DNA of 25,319 bases, taken from contig JAFISE010000306.1 in assembly GCA_022560025.1 (NCBI GenBank), positions 1-25,319 on the forward strand, written 5' to 3'. Positions 8,088-17,110 of the stretch are shown here, piece by piece. A program made the translations under genes and the position numbers. The notes beneath the pieces are model-generated. The model saw nothing but the letters and a program-made list of their open reading frames with translations. It searched no databases and was not told the origin of the DNA. This stretch comes from Stagonosporopsis chrysanthemi (lineage: Eukaryota > Ascomycota > Dothideomycetes > Pleosporales > Didymellaceae). The first letter of the stretch is position 1; each line of letters begins with the position of its first letter.

Positions 8088-10900
8088 TCAAAAGCCGCTG
8101 TAATCCTGCAGCTTAGGATCGGCTGGATAACTCCACAATTGCATCGAATCTGGTATAAAGAGAGCCGAAAGATCTGCGTCAGAACCAGTTCCTAGATCGA
8201 ACTGGGTGAAATCAAAGTTGAGGTCGAAGCTTGGCTGCAACATCCCCATCATGTCAGGAGCACTCGACTGCGTTTGCACGCCTTGATACCAATGCTGTTG
8301 TAAAGGCTGCTGCGCGGCATGCGAGTGTGCTTGGAGGGCCGCTTGCGCTTGTTGTTGAGACTGATTATGCGCGTGTGGTTGTGCCTGAGAAGAACCAGAC
8401 TTGCTGCTACCCATGGCCACTTCCGAAAGCAGATGAAGGGGCGTCTGGGATGTCGAACCTTGCCGAGGCTGTGGTTGAAGGCCATCGTTCGAAGGCCGAC
8501 GAGATGCTTCGCTCGAGTCCGCCTGTTCTGATCGAGAGGTACCCTCCTTGATCTGTGCAAACCGCTCCTGCAAGCGCTTTGCCACAAAGTAGAACTTCCC
8601 ATGTGGTGATTGAGCGTCCCGAGACACAATTGCGTTGAACATTGTCACCAATCGCTCAAGGTACATCTCAATCTGCAGATCTTCCTTCTTGATGATGCTG
8701 CTTACCTCACCTGAACTCGTTACTGAAACCCACATCTTCATGAGACATACAATAGCATAGATGGCACGCACACCTTGCAAAAGCTGGTCAGTCGAGTTGC
8801 CAACGAGAACGATCATGAAGAAACTTACAGAAAATGACAGGCAATGTCAACAGAATATCCAGTTCAATGCTTAGGATCGTGTCCAGTATACCATGCGTAG
8901 CGGTGAGGCACTCCCCCAAAGCGCCAATATGGGCGGGTCCAATGGGCACATCCTTTTTCACTGTACTTGGAGAGAAAGACTCCAGCGGGAAAGGCGGCTG
9001 TAGCTCTGGAGCACTTTGATTCTGATGCAGCGCAATTTCATGAAGGAAAAGATTTGTAACATGTTCTCCCAGTCGAAGGGTGGCTTTGCTTGAGTTAACG
9101 TCACAGCGGACAAAAGGGGTGGTCAACTTACGGTCTACCTCACCCAGCTTGGCATTCTCGTCTTTGAGCTGCTGTAGCTCATTCTCGAAGATCTTGAGTG
9201 CGTAAATGACCTTCGGCTCAGAAATGGCAATCTCGACGGACGGATCATCCATGCAGAACTGGACAGATATGTTCTCTCCAATACGTGCCATTTTCACCTG
9301 TTGACAAAGGAGCTTGTCAGAAGGGAACGCGTCTGGCGAAGACTCGAGGATCTTGATGCTTTCCTCCATGTATTTTGTCCACCGAAGAAGGATTGGTCGT
9401 CGCAACACCATCGTAATGCTCATGCAGAGGTAGTAGCAAACGAGGAATGTGCGTCGGGCCTCGATGCTGCTGGAATTAGGATGGTACCTCCGGAAAGGGC
9501 CTATAGATAGTTTCATGACGTTTGGTGTTGTTTTCCGCCCGAGTCCAAGGTCAAGGGCCATCACTGCAGCGCAGTTCACCATCATGTAGAAGTTGTGTTG
9601 CTCAAAATGTAGAGGTGGGCGATACCACAGCACGGCGACTTGCAAAGCCTGCACGATTTCGAGCGACTTCTCTCCATTGCGCCATATGATATCCGCAAGC
9701 TGGTCCTTCAGAAGCCTGATCAGCTCGCGCTGCACATCCTGGGATACAAGCTGCTCTGCGCTGCCATGGGACGACGCAGCGAGCAGCGACAAGAACAGGA
9801 GCGGCTTCTTTTCGCGCACGTCGCGAGCGGTGGTTCCTGGAGCAAAGGGCACCGCGGGAAAGTGGGGACAGATGTGGTTGACGTAGCGGAGGAAGACCCG
9901 GTCGGCCACCTCAGGGCTCACGAGCGTGTCAATCAGCGCGGTGATGTGAGAATGATCAGCGTGTATCCGGCTCTGCCCATTTCGCTTCATCTCGGGATGC
10001 TCGGCCAGATCACGGTGGATCGCGTCCATGTCTTCTGGAATTGTCTGTGCCTGTCAGCCAACTGTGCTCAAGGCAGATGGGCCACCTACTGCATGGCTGT
10101 GTCCGTTGTTTACCTTTCTTCGCTTTGCTTCTGGGCCCCTCTGTATCGTCTGCGCCGGGCCGTAGCCAGCCGGTATGTTGGCATAGGTGGCCGGCGCGGG
10201 ACTGGACCACTCGTGGCTGAGTGTGCCCATGCGGAACGAGCCCTCAGGCATGGCGGTAGTCGGGGCGTTGCCCTCGTGCTGCGGGATGCCTCCGTGATGT
10301 CTGATCTCCGGCGCGGCCGACTTCTGCGCATGCAGTGTGGCCGTCAAGGCGTCGATCTTGCGCTCGAGCTCGGCGACACGGCTGTCGGCCTTCTTCTGGC
10401 GCTTCCGCGTCGGCGGGGTGGTGATGCTTGATGGAGAGTCAGTCGCCCGTCCTCACGCGCTCCCGGCGGGTGTCTTACCATGGCCGTCCGGCCTTTGCGC
10501 ATCGCTTGCACGACACGTCCGGGCGCTCCTGGTCGCAGCGCACCTTCAGCCCTCTGCACGAGTCGCAGGCGCGGGGCCGCTTGAAGTCGGCGCCGTCTTT
10601 GGCGGAGCCTGGCGTTGCATGCGCGCCGTCGTGGTCGCCGTCATCATCGTGCTCGTACTCGTCATGGCTGCCCTCGGGGGCCTGCGGCGATATCTGCTGC
10701 AGCGCTGCCTGCAGGCTGCTGTTCTGCGGCGGATGCGCCTGCGACGGCGGCGCCGGCTGCTGCTGCGAGGTGGACGCGGGCAGGTAGTAGGGATGGCCGC
10801 CGTTTTGCTGGGGCTGCGCTGCGTACGACTGCGGTTGTGGTTGCGCGTCGTCTTTGCTGTCGAAGGGAGAGAACAAAGCCGGGTCGATGGGTGCAGACAT
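8088..10900 (-). CDS. Zn2Cys6 transcription factor (Leu3/War1-like architecture)
   Basis: Four exons (10900-10479, 10426-10114, 10044-8829, 8773-8088) give 878 residues. The introns are 52, 69 and 55 nt, each with a CTGAC branch point. The zinc cluster is C112-X2-C115-X6-C122-X8-C131-X2-C134-X6-C141. Its last Cys codon is split by intron 1, which confirms that junction. A basic linker (RKRQKK) and a short coiled coil (about 152-176, RVAELERKIDALTATL) follow, typical of dimeric binuclear-cluster proteins. The N-terminal 105 residues are Pro/Gln-rich with an acidic run; the C-terminal 170 are Gln/His/Ser-rich, a likely activation region. The middle region (from about residue 265) contains FLRYVNHICPHFPAVPF and LWYRPPLHFEQHNFYMM, reminiscent of Leu3/War1-type regulators, but I cannot name a target pathway. 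The start was chosen at MSAPIDPALF, the first Met giving a compact N-terminus. Confidence 0.88.
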
Positions 10901-11481
10901 GTCGCGGTCCTCCAGCAGCTCGACGCAGGCCTCGGATCGGGGATGTCGGTGAATGTGAGCCCGGCCGTGGGGACGTGACGCCGTGGTAGCCAAGTCTCGT
11001 GCTCTGTAGTGCAAGGTGCAATAATCACCCAGAACGTCAGCATGCGCACACACGTACCGAGACCCTGACGGCGTGGAGTGGTTATTGGATCCAAGGGAGC
11101 GCCATGTTCGAGGGAGGCATGTGTGCTATGACGCGCGCTTGATCCTAGCACGTGCCGTTCCACACGCATATCTTTCACTGTCAAGCCATCGCAATATCCA
11201 CAGAGCAACGAGGCACACGAACACGGAGAAGCTACGACAGTTCGATAGGTTTGGAAACAATAACGCTACGTACTGAGCAAATGGTCGTCGGGAGACCATC
11301 TTGTCTGGCATCAGACCCCGTTCAAAATTCATCGTCACATCGTCCAGCCTGGGAGCGCCCGCTGCAACGCTCTACCATGGCAAACGGACCGGTCACAAAT
11401 AGCTTCAACCTACCCGCTGATGTAGCCTGCCATACAAAATAGACGGCCGCAATCATTCCATCACAACGCAGCCTCCGAGCT
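10901..11481. promoter_or_regulatory. Upstream region of the Zn2Cys6 gene and 3' flank of the MOCS2A gene
   Basis: These 581 bases separate two minus-strand genes. The segment next to 10900 must contain the promoter and 5' UTR of the Zn2Cys6 factor. I see no conserved motif, RNA gene or credible ORF. Confidence 0.4.
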
Positions 11482-11760
11482 TCACCCCGAGCTCACAGGT
11501 GGGATGATAGCAACCTCATCGCCTGCTTTGATCTCTTGTTCCGCGTCGGTATCGTCAAGGTCAATATACTCCAGGTTGACAGTCACAGCGCAACTGCTCA
11601 AAACCTTGTGCTGAAGCCCAGGATATGCATCATCAAGCTTCGAGAAGAGGTCGCGTACTCGGAGAGGGGCAGATAGGTGCTCTGTAGTCTTGCCAGTGAA
11701 AGTGGACGCTGCCGCAAAATACAAAATGGTGAAGTGGCCTGCCGGAACTTTGGAAGACAT
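11482..11760 (-). CDS. cnxG: Molybdopterin synthase sulfur-carrier (small) subunit, MOCS2A/MoaD family
   Basis: A 92-residue protein encoded in one exon, with the beta-grasp fold signature of MoaD/ThiS proteins: an N-terminal strand (FTILYFAAAS), the helix region (RVRDLFSKLDDAYPGL), the central strand (CAVTVNLEYIDL) and the C-terminal DEVAIIPPVSSG. The C-terminal glycine of this family is converted to a thiocarboxylate and donates sulfur to precursor Z (cPMP) to make molybdopterin, together with the large subunit MOCS2B (CnxH in Aspergillus). Nitrate reductase and other molybdoenzymes need the cofactor. The protein ends Ser-Ser-Gly instead of the Gly-Gly seen in bacterial and animal members; this may be normal for fungi. 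The start at 11760 fits family length, and a 5'-UTR intron is likely at 11964-11778. The large-subunit gene is not in the window. The element at 12044-12664 lies just upstream. Confidence 0.9.
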   Translation of the reverse strand: MSSKVPAGHFTILYFAAASTFTGKTTEHLSAPLRVRDLFSKLDDAYPGLQHKVLSSCAVTVNLEYIDLDDTDAEQEIKAGDEVAIIPPVSSG

Positions 11761-11777
11761 GTTGTCTGTGACGTATA

Positions 11778-11964
11778 CTGCACCTCGTTAGCGGTATCCA
11801 CGAAATATTGTGCAGCAAGGCGTGGTAGCAAATTTTTTGATCAGCCAAAAAAAAAAGTGTTTCCGCAGGCTTTCACCGGAGTGATAGTCGGATAATACAT
11901 GCTATATTGGAAAACATCATATCATGTGTGGTGTTTGATATTCAACGAAATAATGGCTGCTTAC
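11778..11964 (-). other. Predicted 5'-UTR intron of the MOCS2A gene
   Basis: Read on the minus strand, a GTAAGC donor at 11964 is followed by a consensus branch point (GCTAAC) nine bases before a GTGCAG acceptor ending at 11778. The intron would be 187 nt and end 17 bases before the ATG. No ATG lies in the leader between the donor and the repeat element, so it would be wholly untranslated. This rests on consensus motifs only. Confidence 0.5.
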
Positions 11965-12043
11965 CCTATGGACGTGTGAGTCTGGAGAGACGGTGCGGAG
12001 TTCTCGGAGGAGAGCAAAGTGTGGCGAGTTTTGGCAAGCGCTA

Positions 12044-12068
12044 CGGGTGACGATTAGCTACCTCCGGT
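12044..12068 (+). repeat. Left terminal inverted repeat
   Basis: Begins CGGGTGACGATTAGC and ends at CTCCGGT. It differs from the right terminus at about three positions. The TA at 12042-12043 precedes it. It is also the best match to the right end of the degraded block at 1-1912. Confidence 0.85.
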
Positions 12069-12439
12069 CGGAAATCAAAATCTAAACTCAAAATTGAAAA
12101 GTCAGAAATCTATCAAAATTTAGCCAAAACACTGACACGTTGCTCTATAACTAATAGATGGATTTCCCTGTCCTTCGACAGATAATACTACTTGATACCT
12201 GCTTTTAAAAGAGCTACTAATCATCAAATTTCGGCTTTGTGGGGTGACTGAATATGAAGTTGGAATAGATACCTTTTTGGCGAGTTCCTTCCTCAAGCCC
12301 TCTATCTTTACACTTGAATTACTCTACCAAAATTTGTCAGATTTTAATGTTTAATAGCTTATTTAAAGAGAATCTTAATAAGAACCATTATCCAATTTGA
12401 AATAGGCTAACTTTGGTGTTCCCAGGGGGAGGAGGGCAA

Positions 12440-12451
12440 CTAAGGCCTTAG
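12440..12451. repeat. 12-bp perfect palindrome ctaaggccttag
   Basis: Lies inside the 12044-12664 element. By ungapped alignment its right edge corresponds to the outer edge (1644) of the large inverted repeat in the left block. Its two halves carry the same outermost bases, ctaag and cttag, as that repeat's arms. Confidence 0.7.
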
Positions 12452-12639
12452 CAGTGATCAACCACCACCGAACAGACAACCACTCTACCCCCCCTATCTC
12501 TGTTCAATGCTACTCAAACTTAAAGTTTAAGAGCTTATTTAAGAGAGAATGTTAAGGAGAGCAATTGCGTAATTCAAAAAAATATAAGTAGAGCCGCCAT
12601 TGTAGAGTTTTTCTAGGTGTGAAGATGTGAAGATCGACC

Positions 12640-12664
12640 ACCGGAGGGTGCTAACCGTCACCCG
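12640..12664 (-). repeat. Right terminal inverted repeat
   Basis: Read on the minus strand from 12664 it begins CGGGTGACGGTTAGC and continues to CTCCGGT. The TA at 12665-12666 follows on the plus strand. Confidence 0.85.
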
Positions 12665-12753
12665 TAAAGCGCGCTAGTGCTGCCGGTCGCGACTTCTTTG
12701 AGCGCATCATCAGGATCAACATTTTAGTAGCTGATACCTTCTTCTCGAAAATC

Positions 12754-15700
12754 ATGCACCCACGTGCACTGGGGGTCTCTAGCGACATCTGCCTGCGGTG
12801 TAGATGGCGTATTGCTTCTTATCGTCCCAGCAATCGTTCTGTGCAGACGTCTGGTAATTCCAACGTTGCACCGAAGCTGCTCGGAGCTCTATCGCAGCGC
12901 GCGTTCCATACCGCTGCGCCTGTACGCCCTCACGACACCTCTCTACCACTCAGCACTGACACACTTCAGTACTTGCAATCTCTCGTTACTCCTACACCCA
13001 TTGATCCTGCCATCGATCCCGTCTTCATCGCCCGTCCACCAGGATTACCCGTCCGCGAACATTTAGATCGGTGGCAAGTCCAGTATGGGGTACCTAGCGA
13101 AGACACATTGTCCGCCTTCGAAAAGCATCCAGCGAACGGCGAGATATCCAACACAATCTCAAAAATCTCAGGTGCACCGTCAGCAGAGGACCAAACAGAA
13201 GGGGACAGGTGGTTTGCAGGCGAGGACGATGACGGGGAGGATCTGATCACCATTGGCCTGTTTCTGAAACCTGGAGATGTGGTCGAGCTTTCGTGAGTTC
13301 CTTGGGCTATGCTTCAGGAAGGCGCAAGGCATACTGATATGGTACAGACAAGCTGGAAGTGAGCCTATTCTCGCAGTCTTTGTCCAGCAACTCGACAACA
13401 ACAGCCAATTTTATACCATCAACGGAAAATGGGCGCATTCAAACCTCGCCCAAATATCGTTTGCGATCCCAAGCTGCGTCAACCCTGCGCTTCTGCAACC
13501 CCTTATACCCTTCCTGCCGACAGATCCTGAAAAAGCAAATCCCAAAGGCGAAATTCATGTTCCCTCAGAGGTTGCTGCCCCAGTGCAGAAGCTTCTTGAC
13601 AGACTGGCTGAAAAAGCTGAGGGTATTTACCGCAAGAACGCGCCTGTGTTGGATACCGCATACGATGTGCTTGCGGACAGCAGCCGAACCCGTATGATGA
13701 CGCTCGCGCAGATCGCAAAGGCTTTGCTGGCTCAAGGCAACACGGCCTGGATGCCCTCCTCGCCTGATTTGCTAGCAGTCAGAAAAGCTCTCAATCACAA
13801 CACCTTTCGCTTCCGTTCAGACCAGCGCAGTCACCGTTTGACCAACGTCTTTGCGATTCGTCCAAAGAACGATGTCCAGCTCGTCGAAACCGTCCATGAA
13901 TGGATTCGAGAGTATTTTGAGTACCAAGCCAAGGTTGCAAACATCGTGAATAAGGATGTTGCAATGCCCTCACAAGGGACTACGAACATTGCACGATTTC
14001 TTGAAAAGGCTCGCAGGTTGGTCGCGAAAAGTAGATTGAATCGAGATCCAACTTCAGGCGGACTAGGACCGAGCAAGAATCAAGACGCAGATGCATCATC
14101 GTCAACATTGAGGGTCGTAACGGGTGAAATCTTTACTAGAAGCGACCAGGAGATCATCACGTTTCTCCAAGCATGGGTCCTCAACAACCAATTCCAACAC
14201 ATGGGCGGTCTGCATTCCGCATGTGCCGATCTCGTAGCAGCAACTGGATGTTACCGATCAGGCGTGATGCAGCATCCAGCCGACGACGAATCGCAATCCG
14301 ACCTGATCCGGCGGGCAACAGGGCTTGTGTTCTTGCAAGAAATTGGCGTAGTGACGCCCTATGAGAACCGTTCCATCTACGATGAACAGCTCATGCTTCC
14401 AACGGTTCGTCTTTCACGGAACTTGGATCTTCTGAACGAAAAGGCGAGCTTGTTACGAATCGCACCTGACTTTCGTGACTCAATGGCAGCCAGGCGTCGA
14501 GATTGGGGTGCGACCAACGTCTATTGTATAGACGATCTCGGAGCCCAAGAGATTGACGATGGAATCTCAATCGAAAAGGCCGGTGGCGCCAGTTCGGGAT
14601 CCTGGATCCATGTCCATGTAGCAAACCCAACCGCGTTCTTTGACAAGACACATACGCTCTCGAGTTTAGCAGCACATATGACGCAAACGGTGTACACACC
14701 GGAGCGGACATTCCCGATGCTCCCCAAATGGGCTACCGACGGGTTCTTCAGTTTACGGCCTAATCGACCAGTCATCACATTCAGTTCTAGAGTGGACCAT
14801 CACGGTAATGTGCTCGAGACAAGTATCTCGCATGGGATCATCCGCAATCCGGTTTCAATAACACCCTCCGAATTGGCATCGAGCCTGGGTGAGCCATTCA
14901 GTGGCGAAAGACGAAGGCTGGTTGTTGGTGGTCAAGCAGACACGACTACCCAGTCACGCCTACCTCCCACTATAAATCCTGTTCAAGTGCGAGAACTGCA
15001 AGAATTGTATACTCTTGCGAAGGCTCTCTCTCGGAAACGTCAACAGCACGGCGGTATATCTATGTTCAACAGTTCACCTAGTGTCCGTGTTCTTGAAAGC
15101 AACCTGAAGCCCGGTCTGACGTGGCAAGCTCCATCTGTGAATAGATCACGTTCTATATTGGGAGATCCCATCATTGAGATTACCAAGGCCACACCCAAAG
15201 GTTTCTTGCGCTTCGACATGGACGCCACCAACATTGTTGAAGAGATCATGATCCTGGCATGCTCCACGGCCGCATCTTGGTGCGCTGAACGAGGCATTCC
15301 CGTAGTATACAGAGGGTCGATCGCTCCACCTAATGCCAACCGAGCGCCACCAGAAGAATTGAGACACAACATCATGACCAATTATTTGCAAAAGCATCGG
15401 AATCCACCCCTTCGATTGACCACACAGTACATGGAATCGCTGGGAAGGGCTATTGCTCATACGTCTCCATTACCACATAGAGTGATTGGAGTCTCCGGTT
15501 ATGTCCGGGTCACGAGCCCACTTCGACGCTTCAGTGACATGGTGGCCCACTGGCAGATCGAAGCTGCTATTCGCTACGAAGCCAATACTGGCACCAAGTA
15601 TAGTACTGCTGAACTGAGCTCGCAGCGTGGCATTCTACCATTCAACCTGCATCAGATCCAAGAGTCAATAATCACGCTTTCGCCACGAGAGAAACTCATA

Positions 15701-16021
15701 GCCGCGACTCAAAGGAATGCGGTCAATCACTGGGTCTCGCAGGCTTTCCTTCGCGCACTACATTACGGTGAAGCCGAGTTGCCAACCACGTTCAGATGTT
15801 GGATCAGGTACATCGACCTGGGTGCAAATCGACGCGCTCTAAGGCCCATGGCGGTAGGACTCATGCCTGAGTATGGGCTGAGAGTTGCTATCCGCGATAT
15901 TGAAGACGCTCAGCTGGGCGATGAATGGGAAGTCATGCTTGACAGTGTGGATCTGTTTAATGCTCGCATCTACGTCAAGCCTGTGCGACTGTTGAAGAGG
16001 GAGGCGGACAATCTCGAGTAA
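12754..16021 (+). CDS. DSS1: Mitochondrial 3'-5' exoribonuclease, RNase II/RNB family (Dss1/CYT-4 type)
   Basis: Two exons, 12754-13292 and 13348-16021, are separated by a 55-nt intron (GTGAGT donor, CTGAT branch), giving 1070 residues, close to the size of Neurospora CYT-4. The N-terminus is Arg-rich with almost no acidic residues (ICLRCRWRIASYRPSNRS), as in a mitochondrial targeting peptide. The RNB catalytic domain holds the metal-binding Asp cluster YCIDDLGAQEIDDGIS (D575, D576, D583, D584). Its C-terminal signature is GYVRVTSPLRRFSD at 897-910. The last 80 or so residues could form a small S1-like barrel. Yeast Dss1 is the nuclease of the mitochondrial degradosome (with helicase Suv3), and Neurospora cyt-4 is needed for mitochondrial RNA processing and turnover; the same role is inferred here. 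The start codon lies only 89 bases from the right end of the inserted element. Confidence 0.93.
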
Positions 16022-17110
16022 CGCATGTTGGAGTGCGCAGACAGCACCTCATCCGGCCGGCTCGAGCCTCACTTTCCGTCTTTTCTCGGGTTGCTTGGAT
16101 GTGGATAGCAGCCGCTAGGAAGTTCAGCTCAGACCGTCCCCTTATCGCCGGTCACACCAGTTGACTCGCACTGGTTGGCGGCGATGAGGCGTTCTGTGCC
16201 ACTAGGAGGAACGGTCGGCCATAGCATGTACTGCTCCATCTGCGAAATCCTGGCACGTGAATGGCCAGCTCCCATGCGAAACTATTCGGCGATTGCGACC
16301 CATAGAAAGGTCATTACATGGGCGGCACGGGGAAGGCGAGATCTAAGCGCGACGGCAGCGATCAGTTACAGCGGGCCGGCAAGGTACCTTGACATTGCCC
16401 CTGTCAGCCACCAAAAAGCCAACAGTGCACTAGCGACAGCTGTCGATCTACAATGTGCAAGTGTCTTACCGCCGGCGCTGCGAAGCCTGTTTCCTTGCTA
16501 GAGGCAAACAAAACATGTCACGGTAATGGATCCGGTTCGACTAGGATTGTGCATCCATGCGCATGCCGCACGGCCGGGGTGTGTGGATCCAGCGGACCGG
16601 GCCCTGGAAAAAGGCGTCAGATCTGTGTACCAAGTAACATGTACTGTTCCGACAATCTTTTCACAGCCTTGGCGATATCTTTGTACCACTGAGACTTGCT
16701 GAGGCTAGTTGATGCACAACTACTGCACTGCGACGAATGCGGGCCCGTGACTACACTGAGGGCCTGAGAGCCTTGACCGACGCTCTCACACTCTACACGT
16801 TCTCCACATTTATGTGTGCCATTCTCGCGAATGAAGCTACGAGTTTGCCATTACTGATCACGGCCTACAGATCGAGGTTCAGCCATTCCCGGCTAAGCGA
16901 TATGCACTTGTCGGTCACAGGAGCTGAAACCTGGCGACATTTCTAACCAGAAATCGGCAGCAGTCTTATATCATCTTTCGTACGAGCTGTATCACGTCGA
17001 ACGCCTTACCCTCCTCATTGGCATCATAACGTGGTTCGTGTATCGAATCCTTTTTCCAAGGGATAACAATCGTCCCTTGCGGCAACCTTCACAGTCCCGC
17101 TGATCCACCA
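16022..17110. other. Intergenic region between the Dss1-like and second Zn2Cys6 genes
   Basis: About 1.1 kb of ordinary base composition. It holds the 3' flank of the nuclease gene and the promoter of the next gene on the same strand. Small open frames at 16175-16501, 16453-16692 and 16737-16946 resemble nothing known. No RNA gene or conserved site is recognised. Confidence 0.5.

Larger units (their letters stand above)
12044..12664. mobile_element. Non-autonomous terminal-inverted-repeat element with TA target duplication
   Basis: A 621-bp AT-rich segment. Its two ends are inverted repeats of about 25 bp: left CGGGTGACGATTAGCTACC, right (reverse complement) CGGGTGACGGTTAGCACCC, both continuing to CTCCGGT. 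It is flanked by TA at 12042-12043 and 12665-12666, the target duplication of Tc1/mariner-superfamily elements. It has no ORF of transposase size, so it is a MITE-like or internally deleted element. A segment occurs twice inside it (about 12321-12385 and 12482-12560, period about 176 in the core). It is related to the RIP-degraded block at 1-1912: their 3' parts align, and that block's right terminus matches this element's left terminus. Confidence 0.85.

Noticed and set aside
9101..9145. Possible 43-nt intron (minus strand, GTAAGT donor) in exon 3 of the first Zn2Cys6 gene
   Set aside because: Removing it would shift the frame, the branch-to-acceptor distance is too short, and the uninterrupted frame reads through smoothly.
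9640..10978. Long plus-strand frames opposite the first Zn2Cys6 gene
   Set aside because: They are antisense to exons that contain the zinc cluster and coiled coil. They exist because that region is GC-rich.
16525..16550. B-box-like ggttcgacta
   Set aside because: No A-box or acceptor stem lies upstream and the T-stem does not pair; a chance match.
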